DNA of 64,000 nt. It comes from Tubiluchus corallicola (Eukaryota > Priapulida > Priapulimorpha > Priapulimorphida > Tubiluchidae). The stretch covers positions 62,001 to 126,000 of the forward strand of contig JAQGDQ010000056.1 in NCBI GenBank assembly GCA_030141605.1, in the 5' to 3' direction. Each line of letters opens with the position of its first letter. Position 1 is the stretch's first letter. Under the pieces are notes generated by a model. That model made no database searches. It was not told the DNA's origin and saw only the letters and a program-made list of their open reading frames with translations. Of this stretch, positions 32,301 to 44,700 are shown in pieces. A program made the translations under genes and the position numbers.

Positions 32301-34951
32301 AAACAGTTCTAGTAACAAACGTGATGAAAGTGGCCACAAGGTGCAGTCATACAATGATCAGGTGACAGCTCCAAAAAAGAAAAACGAAGAGGCAATAAAA
32401 CTAAAGCATTGTCAAGAAAAGGGTGAGTAATTCACAGCAAAACAAATAGTATTTATCTCTTTGTAAAACTACTCATTAAAAGCTCAAATTTTTGTTTCAT
32501 AAGCGGAAAAATTGTGATGCAAGTTTACTGTGAGCTTTAATTTTGGGGCAGCCCAGGTATTGCATCGTTGTCCAGCAGGCTATTCTGAAATGAACTTAAT
32601 TTTTTAGAATAAAGATATCTTTTCTCATTAATTTATAAGCAATAGTTGCACTAATTTGCAGTTATTAAGCAGTATATGCATGGGTATCTCGCTGTTTATA
32701 AAAAAACTGCTTTTTAAAATTCAACGCGATAAATTGTTTTCACACAAAAGTAGCTGATTTTCATTAGTAGTATAACTAGTCTATATAAGTTGCTTTACTA
32801 TCTGCTAATTGATTAACACACTGCATACAGTATGTAGTGTATTACTTTTTATTTTAAAGCCTTGCAAAATTACTGATTAATGAATTGCAAAAAAGTCAGG
32901 GCTTTATACTCACATTAAATTTTTTGAGTAGGTGAACTAATGTTTATTGTCAGTCAAGAAAAAACTGGAGCAATGGATCTGAAAAAAGTATGCACGTAAT
33001 TACACATGGTCTTAAGAAAAAGAAATAAAAAAAGAGTAAAAATGTCCAATGTTTTTATTGGTTTTCATATATTAATTAAGACATGCACGTACATAGTCTA
33101 TCAAGAACCAGAACACTCTTCATTTACCATCAGAAATTAAGCTGTGACAGACCTGTAACCTTCATATCATATGATCTCATACCAGTACGTTTTGCGCAAT
33201 TGTCCAAAAATATATTGCTACTGTGTTGTGTCGACTGTGGAATCAGCTGTGTTCTTAAAAATGCTTCTGACTCATTTTGTGAGCATGGCATATGTGAAAC
33301 TTAAACCTATCATATTTCGAAGTACAGCAGTAATATATATATGCTAATAGCATCTTCGCATGCTGTACATTTGTATGCCTCTATTTTGTATTAAAGTAAA
33401 TTGAATTCATTTTTAGAACTTTCCATATCATCACAATGCAAAACATCAACGTCTGCCATAGGGGTTAAGCGAAAAAATTTAGCACCGTGTGAACCGCTTA
33501 GCAAGAAGAAGAAGCAAGAAGAGTTAAACACTTTCAAGAAGAAGTCCAAAGGTACGCAAGGAATATTTTCAATTTTACAGCAAAAATCAAAACTTTAAAT
33601 TTTGAAATAGTTTTTTATTTACTGTCGAGCTTATCCTAGTTCCTAGCTGAGTTGTAATCGGTTGATTTCATCTTACTCTTTCTATTTAGAAATTTAGTTA
33701 ATCACTTTTATGTACCGAACTACAGGACATTGACTGATGTTTTCCTGCAACCAGAATGCTAGGTGTTAATGGAAAATGTCAATTCCTGTACAGAGTTGTG
33801 AAATTGTTTTTTTTAATTATAGTGCAATAAAATTAGTTGGAACTGCCTTGCCATAAAACTTGTACAGTACATGATCAGTTTAAAAGACTGACTTAAGCAA
33901 TATAGGTTTAAGCTACATAAGTTAATAACCCCAAATAAACTTTGCAGATAATAATTAATCATGATGATGATGATAATGAATATTTAGTCATGCGATATAT
34001 ACGTGCAAGGCTTCTATTTGCAGACCACGTTTTTGAGCTATAGCATGATAAACGTGTAGTCTATGTATATGTCACAAGTGTATGGGTACCACGCAATTAA
34101 GAATAAAACATTTCAGCAAATAGGTATAATAAATAAGAGATCTGCTTGTTCAACCTTAACAAACGTCAATGTGATTTTATGCTATAGAGTAGTATTTGGC
34201 AATTTCTTGTGACAGCATAAAAACTTAAATTAAAAAAATAGGAAACTAATTACCTTGTGACAGACAGACAGGGTTTTTATTATTTTAAAAGTGTTCAGCT
34301 CATGTTGTGTCCCAAGCTGGGAGAGATTTAATCCATGCAGCAAGTTTTTTAAATTTTTTTTAATTGGAGAAAACATAAGTCTGGTTCTATCTAACCTTGC
34401 CAGACACTGTACATCTGCATTATTGTTACGTAAGCACAATGTTTCATCACTACAATGTCTCTGTTTTGCTGCTAAATGAGTTTTAGTTGCAGGAATCTTG
34501 CATGGCTGAAAAAATGAAAACAATGATACTCCATTGATGTTAACTCTCACAGTACCCCTACATTCTCTGTGGCTGTTTGAAAGTTGCTTTTGTTATACAG
34601 CAGCCAGTAAGACAAAAGGAGACTGATTGGCCATTTTCAGGTGGACCGTCGCTGGTTGATTGATGTTTACCCATCCTTGTATAGTTATAGTTATTGTTCA
34701 AATGAAAGTTTTTGTGTATCTTCTTTTTTCAGATAAATTCATAATTTACTGTGCTGAATTTTTGAAACAATATAAACCATTTTGTTATTTCAGAATGGTC
34801 GACCTATGGATGCCCATCATCACCAATTGATTTAGAGCAAGTGTATTGCTTCCCTGACAAAAAATCTAAAGTTAAATTGTCGGTGGCACAGCTGAAAATG
34901 GAGACTAATTTGGATCCTAAAGTTTGTTTGTTAATGACACCTAGTGAATAA
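18423..34951 (+). CDS. Giant multi-C2H2 zinc-finger protein, five coding exons, 4126 residues
   Basis: Exons 18423-29305, 31098-31187, 31308-32422, 33417-33551 and 34794-34951 join in phase to 4127 codons including TAA. About 20 C2H2 fingers occur in scattered clusters: first at residue 1364, a canonical TGE-linked pair from 1413, triplets near 25.4, 25.8 and 27.6 kb, and two more whose Cys and His halves are rebuilt across splice joins. The rest is long disordered sequence: an N-terminal Tyr/Arg/Ser-rich tract (residues 1-330), six acidic LSDGEI-type motifs (429-830), Ser/Thr-rich spacers, tandem sumoylation motifs (2940 and 2954) and Lys-rich tails. It is most likely a nuclear DNA- or chromatin-binding regulator. 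I do not recognise an orthologue; the architecture recalls large ZNF462-like proteins, but that is a guess. Convergent with paxillin. Confidence 0.88.
29896..30835. mobile_element. Foldback element with arms of about 20-bp sub-repeats, in intron 1
   Basis: The left arm (29896-30165) is a degenerate array of the unit GGGAAAATTTGGTACTA in many variants (TTACCGGGAAAATTTG, ACTAGGAATTTT and so on). The right arm (30560-30835) is the reverse complement of the same unit (AGTACCAAAATTCCC, TACCATATTTTCC, ACCAAATTTCC). Between them is a low-complexity GTT/ATC-rich spacer (30230-30520). The arms can therefore fold back on each other. There is no coding capacity; the predicted peptides are repeat translations. 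Confidence 0.75.
30230..30520. repeat. GTT/ATC-rich low-complexity spacer
   Basis: Runs of TTGTTGTTGTT, ATCATCATCATCGTC and TGTTGCTGCTGTTG, separated by short variants. It forms the loop of the surrounding foldback element. Confidence 0.8.
31098..31187 (+). CDS. Zinc-finger gene, coding exon 2
   Basis: Ninety bases between acceptor GATTTTATAG and donor CAG|GTAAAT. Joined to exon 1 it completes a finger with exact C-x2-C-x12-H-x3-H spacing (CKYC...HLGLH), independent proof of the splice. It begins a second finger, CGYC, which exon 3 completes. Confidence 0.9.
31308..32422 (+). CDS. Zinc-finger gene, coding exon 3
   Basis: Acceptor CTTATTTGTAG, donor AAAAGG|GTGAGT. The exon starts by completing the finger begun in exon 2 (HCNTVH). 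It carries a basic Ser/Lys-rich spacer, then two fingers (CWLC...HMMQSH and CGYC...HCSSHH), and ends in a Lys-rich charged region. Intron 2 is only 120 bases. Confidence 0.9.
33417..33551 (+). CDS. Zinc-finger gene, coding exon 4
   Basis: Acceptor CATTTTTAG, donor CAAAG|GTACGC, 135 bases, phase preserved on both sides. It encodes a Ser/Lys-rich segment with a KKKK run, a plausible nuclear localisation signal. Confidence 0.75.
34794..34951 (+). CDS. Zinc-finger gene, last coding exon with stop
   Basis: Acceptor TTGTTATTTCAG, in phase with exon 4. It encodes 52 residues starting at WSTYGCPSSP and ending LLMTPSE before TAA at 34949-34951. There is no finger in this exon. Confidence 0.75.
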
Positions 34952-37900
34952 GACCAATAGAAAAATTTTTAATTGTCTTGAAACCAATAAGTTTGCCATT
35001 ATTCCTCTCGTTACATAATAAGACTAGTGTGATTATGGACTATTGTTACATGTGTTTTGAAAGATATTGCTGCATTAATGACAGTAATGATATGAAAAGA
35101 CATACTACTGGGTTTAATTTTACACAGATGCATTACATTCAGTTTTGTTTATTTTGCTAAGTTTATACGGTGTTTTAGAGATAAATGGTATTGTAGTTTT
35201 GCTTAAAAAGTCATGATTTTCTTTTCCGGCCAAAGAAAATGTTGTAAGCATAATTTTAGTTTCATGGTGGCATAGTTTGTCATAAATCTAGTCTAAAACA
35301 GAATAAAATGACAAACTCTGCTTCATTCTGCTATTTTCAGTGCATTAGTTTTTACTGAAATGACATAAAAATGTGCAGAATTTGTGATGTTATAGTGCTC
35401 TTACAACACAAGTGTAGGAATACCAATTGTGCTATAAATTGATTTTCATCATTTGGTTAGTTTTTTGTGGCTTTTGTTCTTTAATGAGTTTAAGCAGTCA
35501 AAGGTTTGATGACTATTTGCTTACACATTTGTGATTACCTGTAAATACAACGGGCATTACTGGACGACTAACTGATGAAAGGCCTACATAAAAACTACCT
35601 CAGCTGTTTTTAGCTATATTGCATATACTGTGCAAGTAATTTATATTCTCATGTGGATGTGAATGCTCTTTATATGATTGCATACTCTGCTGTTGATAAA
35701 TTTAGTTTAATTTTAATATTTTAATATCTTGTTTTTCAAGTTACATTTAGCAGCAAGAGATTATGCAGTTATTCAGTTGAAATAAATCGACAACAATTTT
35801 GTGTGGTTATTTTGTGGCAGAAAAATTGTTTCAAACTGTATTCTTTGCATGCTTCTTTTGTTTTTGGGAGGTAATCATGTTTTAATTGCTATGACATCGT
35901 GTCGTGTCCTGGGAAACAAGCATGTTTCGAACATTGTATTTCCAAAGAAACATGTCAGTTGTAAGTCACAAATAATATGGTCTGCCCATAAGCAACAGTA
36001 TTTAGAACAAGGAATAATGAAATGTATCCACCATATCATCTAGTAGTATGTATTTATATAAACTGCAATCGATGTAAATTTTTTTGTCGTAGTTTTGTAA
36101 ATTATTTTGTGCAAGGATTGCTTAGAATATGTTAGTGCATTTTTTACGTACCTATTCTGGGTACAATACGCCCAATTGTCTTAGGCTATTCTGTTTTACT
36201 CATCAACTGTTGTGTCTTTATTGTACAACACTTAGTTGTCAGTGTAAATACGGGTTATTGGTTTGTTATTATTGTATTGTATCATCAGCCAATTAAAAAT
36301 TATGATGAAGTTTTGTAAAAATAGATTTTGATTCCATATTCTCATGCTTTCTGAATACTATGATGTGATTTAACTATTCAAATAGTGTACATTTCACTTC
36401 CCTTAGGAAACATGAACAGCTAATCAAACTGCATATTTATAAAATTACAAAGATAAAGATACGTTGCTGAAAATATTCCAATGCACAAATTAAGCTGTTT
36501 ATCTGCAAAACAGATTTATAAGCAATTCTTCCACAGCTGGCAACAAAGCTGTGGCAGTATATAACTTGGGCTCTTCAGATTTATCAATGTCACATTCCAT
36601 TGAATAAACTTCGTTTTTCTTTTTATGCCCGTGTTATTTACACCCTGTAGATGTAGTTTTGTAACACACAGCTGATGAAGCTTGAGGAAAGCCTACCCAG
36701 CTCGAATAAATACCAGCACTTATTATTAATGAGTTACAACTGCTAGAAAAATTAAAAAAAGTTGAATGTGTATAATATTAATGTTTTAGCTGTAAATGAA
36801 TTTATGTATACTAGTTCCTTAAATAATAGTTACAAGTATTTTCCAACAGCTGCAAAATGAAAGTCAGAACTAATGTAGCACCTTACTTCATTATTTTTAT
36901 TCCACGTCTTGACTGTGGTCATTTACAGCAGTACATGTACAATAATATCACTAATTTTTGGAATTTGTGAGGCTAAAAAGCTTAATTTCCATTTCTGACT
37001 ACTAAGTTTAAGCAAAGTGCAAAATACAAATCTACTACTATTCACTTTTCTGTAGTCAGAGTTTAACTTAAAAATCCCAATTTTTTACAAAAAAATAAAT
37101 TAAGCATGTTAACTGCAATGGTCTAAAAACCTACTTGACTAGACATTTAATTGCCTGAGAAAAATACATTACAATCACTAACACTTGAGAATATTATGCA
37201 TACCGGCCAGGTATAGTGGGGCTCACCGAGTGCTCTGATGCAATACGGGTGGATTAACGTATTACAGTAAATATTCACGGCAAGCACACTGTACTTTGAC
37301 TGTGTCAATTAATGATGTCAATGCATTTAAAATACATACATAAATATCTACTTAAATTATAGAGCAGCACATCTCGATGTAGGCAGTTAAAAAATGTAGG
37401 TCAGATGAGATCACTTAAATTCGATGATACTATATATGATTGTGGTAGTTTGATAAACAATAATATGAATTAATATATTCACAATTTTTGTTGTAAAAAG
37501 TTTGTAAATCAACTAGATGTTTTACAAGTTGTTCACAGGATTAGTAACAAATTTACCAACAAAAGCTTGACTTATATTCTTATACAAACGACTTATGAAC
37601 AACTGCAACGTAGAGCATATCATCACAGATACATATGACTACACAGCTGAAGACAATAATATGGCCCACAGGCCCTATTAATATGGCTAATGTTTATTGA
37701 GAACCTATAGTATCTATATTTTATAAAGATATAGAATGCAAAGTAACTATATTTTAAAAAGTAACAAATTCCATTTAGAAACAATTGTTATTGTGTGATT
37801 ATCTTGGCTCCTTTTAAAATGTTGTAAGTCAATTGCGCTTGGATTATCTAGAAGTAGGTTACTGCATTTACATTTCATGACCAAATTTCTGCTTCAATAA

Positions 37901-38372
37901 TCAGCAGACTTTGTTAAAGAAGGCAGTATGACAAAAAGAAGACACTAAGGAGAGCACTACAGCAAATGTAATACAAAGTTGTACAAACACATTGTGCATG
38001 CTGACAGGTTCACGATTCTTAGTTATCATAAAAAAGCTTGACATAGTCTATGGATTTCATAGAATGAGTTTAATCGATAATTACGGGTAAACTAAATAGT
38101 AGGTATGATTAAATTTGCAAATACAGTCCTGCTGCTCAATATTCCTTAATAGTTTTCCAATCATAAATTTCTGATAAACTTATTACAAGATAGAGAAGAA
38201 AAACTGGCTCAACGAAAATGTTTTACTAGCTTAGAGTTTCTGAAAAACATAAACTGCAAGAAATGCAAAATTTTCTATAACGTTCAGCTAGTAAACTTAA
38301 TAGAAGTTGTTAATGATCTCTTTTCAATAATAATTTACATATCCTACCAATTCCAGAACTTTGAAGCTTCTA
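34952..38372. other. Convergent intergenic region with the two 3' UTRs
   Basis: No coding sequence. It holds plus-strand AATAAA hexamers at 35302, 35781 and 36603 for the zinc-finger gene. Minus-strand hexamers at 37697-37692 and 36901-36896 could serve paxillin. The two transcripts might overlap if the distal sites are used. No transposon ends were recognised. Confidence 0.45.
35302..35307 (+). terminator. Candidate polyadenylation signal of the zinc-finger gene
   Basis: AATAAA 351 bases after the stop codon. Further hexamers lie at 35781 and 36603. The first is the simplest choice, but without transcripts this is not decided. Confidence 0.4.
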
Positions 38373-38496
38373 CTAAGTTTGAAAAATCTTGTTGTGACAG
38401 GTATGACAGTACGGCTTCTCGTTTTGTTCCTTAAATGTTCCCTTATTTAATTGCTTCAGGCAGAATGCACAGACAAAATGTTCAGGATGGAATTTC
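38373..38496 (-). CDS. PXN: Paxillin last exon, LIM4 and stop
   Basis: Acceptor CTTTTTTTTCTAG. It encodes [19 protein letters not shown], then [14 protein letters not shown] and TAG at 38375-38373. The end differs from the vertebrate KLFC tail but has the same length. Confidence 0.93.
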
Positions 38497-38716
38497 CTAG
38501 AAAAAAAAGTAAGAATTGATATTTTTTAAGATCTCATTTTAAACACAAACCCACATTATATAACTGCAACCAGTGCAAGTATACTAATGAATGAATATCC
38601 GAGTTCGTTATCTTGAACAGTATTCCATGCCCGACTCTCACACTCATTCTCTTTCTCTCTCCTCTATTTATTATTATTATTATTATTAATAAGCGATAAT
38701 AATAATGCGCTTAATT

Positions 38717-38754
<38 letters not shown>

Positions 38755-41700
38755 CTCTCTCTCACTCTCACACATTCCCCATCCACAATCTTACTTTTTC
38801 TAGTCTCTCTTAATAATATAGATTATATATAGTAATTTAATTAAACTCTGTTTTTTAATCAAACAGTTTCAGCATTATGTATATTGATATGATAATAACT
38901 AAATGGAATTAAAAATGCACACAAATGCTGGAAGTTGCAATGTATTAACAAAGAAGTCACTGAATAAAATTGACATATTCTGGTAACATATAAAACAAAA
39001 CAATTTTTAATAGGCACCCGTTAATTTAAAGTAGATAAGATTTTGACATATTTTGGCCACAATTTAGGCATAAAGTAGAGGCACTCAAATGCAAATTTTT
39101 GTTATTGCCACAGCAAAATTAAGATAAAAAGTTAGTTATAAAAATTGTACCAAACAAATTGTTATACAAATCAAGCAAAAAGATGAAACAAAACCTCCAG
39201 AAACACACTAAATAAATAGACACAAACGGTGTCCTAGCAAACATACTTATGCATGGCAGTAATACATCTTCCTGTTATCGGTTTTCCACAACCAGCACAT
39301 AATGAACCTCGCTTTGCATGGTAATGTGTTTCACAATATGGCATGCCTTCATGGTCAAAAAATGATCCACCGACAAATGCACTCTGACATTCCTATCAAG
39401 ATGTTAGCGTTGTGTTAGAACAATCAATCAAATTATAATTGATAGCTAAAAATACTAGAAGCATTTCATTTCATTGCTCCTAAATGGATTTTATTATGGA
39501 AACGAATGAAGTCAACAAAAAAGGGTAAACAGAATCTAGATTTGTATAAACTTTTACAAGCTCTAGTAGCTACTAATCGGAGTCTTCACTTTTTAGTCAC
39601 ACTGTTTGAAATAGCTACTAAGGCAAGTTAACACACTACAATCAATAATTCCAATTATTTGTGATCAACAAGACACTGGCAAAACAATCAACAATACTCA
39701 ACTAGTACTATAGAAAAGCTTCAACTTCAGTAACTGGTGTAAGGTCTTAAATAGCATAGTGCAATGCAGAATTTTAAGGCTAGTGTCACTGTATTTCTCC
39801 ATATTGTTTACACCATGAAAATGGAAGTGCTAATCTACAATCAGAAAAGAAAAATAAGCAAACTATATTCTTCTTTATTGTGCTTTTACTTGGCCCTTCA
39901 TATGTATTTATTGTCTTAGAGTTCTTTATATTACAGAGCGCTTAAATTAGCAAAATAACCATTACAAATGACATGTCTAAGATCGTCAATGATTCCTAAT
40001 TCTTGTCATCAATGACATCTAAGATTCCTGGCGCATGTATTTTTCAAGTAATTAGTTGAAAAGCTCGAATGTAAGTTTATTGACGAATAACAAAAATACA
40101 ACGTACAATACAATATACATAACAAATCACAAATCACACAAATGCATCCCAACACTTGGGTATAATCATAACACTGAAACAGTAAAAGAAACAACAGAGG
40201 TTAAACAGTTTACAATATTGTGAATTAGCTATAGTCCAAAACTATATTAAAAGCAAACTGTATCAATGTGATGTTGCTTACCATGCACACAAAACATTCT
40301 GGATGCCACTGCGTACTAAGTGCTGAAATATAGTTTTCAGTTATAGGAGATCCGCATGCTGCACACTTAGCAGCAAATAGTTCGAAGTAGTCAGTCCTAC
40401 AATAGGGTTTACCATCCCGTTCATGAAATCCATCTTCGCCAAATTCACAGCCACATTTTTTACATACAAAACAATGGGGATGCCAGGTACAATCCAAGGC
40501 AGTCACACAATTCTGCAATTATACACACTGAGGTTATATGACTACAAACAAAAGTCCATATAATGTATAATGTACATATATTAAAATAAAATATGGATAT
40601 ATTTAAAGAATATAATATATATTCATAGAATTAGTCACCTAACTGAGTCAAAAACGTCTGGTATGGGCCACTCCTGTTCAAATGCATATAATAAAAATTG
40701 TTGGCAATTGACCCAAAAAGCTCAGCATATTTGACTCAATTTTTTGCTGCAGTTAGTTAAAATAAGACACTTGTGTGTCATCAAAGCACTTTTACTACTT
40801 TATGTCATCTTTACTATGCTTTTGTGCACTGTAGCTGTACATAATAACACATCATATTATAAGTAGAAACAATTACGTTAAATACTGTTTTGTTTGAAAG
40901 CAGGTACGTTTATCATGCGACTAATACACTAGCTAGCGGTTTTGTTTTGAACCTGTCACCAGCTCGTCTGCTGCAATTAACCTCATTGCCCAAGAATTTC
41001 TGGAAGCTAAACTTTCAATCACATGCCTAGCAACTTCCTTGTGAAGCTCTTGCTGCTTTTCACAGAATGTTTAAGCAGTTAACTATTGGTGTTATGCCAC
41101 CGATGGAGCGACAGTAATCTGTCAGTATTTTTTGCGACTTTTGCAAGCTTAAACACATAGAGCAACTAAAAGCATAGAATTAATTTTGACAAATAACTTA
41201 GCATGAGCATAAACAGTTAATATTTAAAGCTCTTGCAGCCTTTGTAGTGCATACTAAGCTGCAAAATGATAACTTGTACTGCTACACTACACCGGCTAAT
41301 AGATTCTGTCTGTTAATTGGATCAGAACACTTCCATCTCAAAGTGAGTCTGTTAAGTGGCACCTACTGTCTACATACTGTCTATATATATAAGCTGTCAT
41401 TATATTGTATTATATATATATATATATAATACAATATATTGACAGCTTCAACTTGCTAGATGCATGACATGCAGGCTAAATGCTAAACACAAACAGCAAT
41501 CCTGCATTTCAATTACAGGTGTATAAATTGCCCTAACTGTTCAGCATAGCTTTGTAAGTTTGCAAATCTATAGTGAAAACATGTAAACAGGTGTAGTTTG
41601 GCTGACAAATTTTATCTACATATTGCAGAGAAGATGAACATGAGCAGCCGTGGTACTTTTAACTGAAACTCGTAAAAAGTGAGGCAGGTGTAAGTAATTC

Positions 41701-44700
41701 CACTAATTCCAGAACAAAAAATATCATGGTACAACTACTGGTGCTGCAATATGCGGGTCTATCGACCCACTTCAAGAATTTCAATAAGTTAATCAGTACT
41801 TAAGCTTCACAGCAATAAACAAACTCTTACAAAGTAATGGCATTATTACTTCCAGGACAAACCCTGTGTTTGCTCAGTATTTCTCAGAGATCACTATCCC
41901 GGTTTTTACCAATCTTACACAGCTGGTGTGGTCTGAACTCTGAATGTAGAATAAAAAAGTTGCCATGGTGATGAAGGTTGCCTATCAGTGGTCAGATTGC
42001 TCCTAAAATTGGTACTTTTCTAAGTCTAAAATCTATCTCCTCCAAAAATGCTGAGGTAGTGAAAATACAACTCAGTACTGAGGTACCTCAGATAATCATC
42101 TAAAAGGCGTTAGAGCCAAAGTTCAGAATTTTAAAATATGGTCGCCACTGTGACATAATCCTTATTTCCGGGTTAAGCTGAGCTGCTCGATCCACCGAAT
42201 GCACTAGCAGCCGACCGGCTTACTTATATGCAAAACGATGCAATAAAGTTGTACCAACATGAATCACCCTTATTGTGCCTTGAATGAGAAATGAACTTTT
42301 GGAAAAACTCACTCGCTAAAGCCAGCAGACAATATACAGTAAACTACGTACAACTCGGCCTGGTATAACTCAAATCTTGCATTTCTTGAACAGACCTCGT
42401 AGAACGGATTTTCCTTTTCATTTTTCTCTTTACCAAACATTGCATGATTCTAACTCTGTAGCTCGAATTATTGCGTAACTCAAACCGAATTCCTGTTACA
42501 ATTTATAAGAACCTAACTGAAATTAATCCTGCCTATCTCGAACTCGAGTTTCGAGCAGCATCCCAAGTGAGAAATCTACACAAAAGTATGCACCACATTA
42601 CGATTTTAACTGCTAGTTTCAGAAAAATTGCTAAGATTTCTTGTATTAACCTAACAGATGCTGCACACAACATGGCTTAATGATAATAACTAGATCACAA
42701 TATTAATTTTGAAATTTTCTATTACCCATGCTACCCAGACTACATTAGAGGTGGACCACTCACTTTATTTTCGATTACTCAAAAAAATTGTTGTTCGATA
42801 TTTGATTAAGGGCTCAGTTTGTCATTTTCACAAGCTGTAGTGTACTGCCTGACCTTGATGAGCGACTCAATCTTGTTTTCTTACAAACATCGTCTAACTC
42901 GTATTATCGCTCAACTTGAACAAATTTTCTGGGCCTGAGGAGTTTGAGTTACACGTAGAATAAAACACTTATACTTACATCAGTGATAGCTTCATTACAT
43001 GACTGGCACTTTGGTGAAAACAGTCTATGGTAGTCGCTCTCACAGTAAGGATTGTTTTCTCGCTCAAAGAAACTTTGATTACCAAGTGGAATCTTACAAT
43101 GCATGCATGTAAAGTGATCAATATGCCAAGTTCTGCCCAGTGCTGTAACGACCTGCAAAGCAGTAAAAGTCTCACTAAACACAGCAACATGTAATACAGT
43201 ACTAACGTATTTAAGATGCATCTCAACACTAAGCTATACAGCACTCCAAATAAGAAGCATCACTATGCACCCGCAGACCCTGCAATGCAGAGGTCCATGT
43301 GTTAAAAGGGGGCTTGGACATAAAGAAGAGCCATCAAGGGCACCAAAGAATAATGTAATTACGTTTATCAGACACTTTTGCCCGAAATGAAGAAAAATTT
43401 AATACAAGTTGTGACAGTTTCATAACTGATTTTAAAAATCGTGGTAAATCTATTGGCTGTAAAAGTTTTATCTCTGAGTGATAACGGCCTACTGGATTAT
43501 TTGCATAGGGCTGCAGAAGTATAGTTCCCCACTGCTCAAAACAACGGGTAAATTGTTTGCATGATGTTAGTGCCCCCTTAAATAAAAAGGTATTCACTTT
43601 CTTAAGCAAAAAATGTGGCCCTGTCTATTTTTGATGTCGAACAGCGAAACAAGTGTCATGACTCATGTAAAAATAATCATGTCGTTGTCTAAATAGACAC
43701 TTTAGTTACATGCACTATTATATGTAATGCAAAAATAATACGAAAAACTACACAAACTTACTTGACCAACTATGGCTTTTCCGCATGCTGCGCAGTGTCC
43801 TTTAGCAGTTGTTTTCACACCTTGTCTATTCAGATCTGACTGTAGTGAGCCAAGCATATTATCTAAAGGATTTTCACAAACATCGGATGGCTGCGGAGAA
43901 GCTACCTTTACAACACAGTGGAACAAATATAGATTTCACACAGAATGTCAATGAATGCTAATGAATTCTGTTTACGTATAAAATGCAAAGTACAGGCACT
44001 GTCCTTAGGTTTTACTGACACTTCATAAGTGAAAAATCCTCATATTTGTAATTTATGACTTGAGCTTTTAGATAGTTCCAAGATTTTTTGTTCGAGTATG
44101 ATCTTGCAGTTTATTTATAAAATATGTTACACCATTTTTTCATTTATCAATACTTCGAGACTTTTCTATCTACACATTATAAGTTTTAGTTTGAAACTAC
44201 AAGAAGTAACAGTTAATAATTAATTGCTTATGTGTGGGCTGCATAACTGCTGCAAAATTAACCTCACCCATCAGTTGGCATCTGTCATATAGTAAAGAAA
44301 AGTTATGTGTTTGCTTGGAGAACAAGACTTTCGCTGATTTAATCCACCAACTTTCCTCATATTTTTGTTAAAAAAATAAAGTGAAATGATTCCAAGAATA
44401 TTTTAAAGTCACGAAAAGAAAAACAAATGTCACTGCATGTAGTACACATGAAATGCTTTCACTAGGAACTTTTTCTGTGACTTCAAAGTCATGAAACACC
44501 ACAGTAAACTGAAACAGTGCTTCCAACACAGAAGCTAAAACACTGCAAATGCTAAGATAAACCATTAAACAAAGGTTCAGTTTCACAAAACCATCACTAA
44601 CTTAATGGCATCATGTAATAATGATGCTGTTAACAAGGCGACCATTTTGTGAAACCTGCCCCAGATCCTACATAAAAATTGAAAAAACAATGACACTCAG

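Noticed and set aside
43334-43609. 91-codon minus-strand frame in a paxillin intron
   Set aside because: It is flanked by correctly joined paxillin exons and would break phase if included. No domain recognised.
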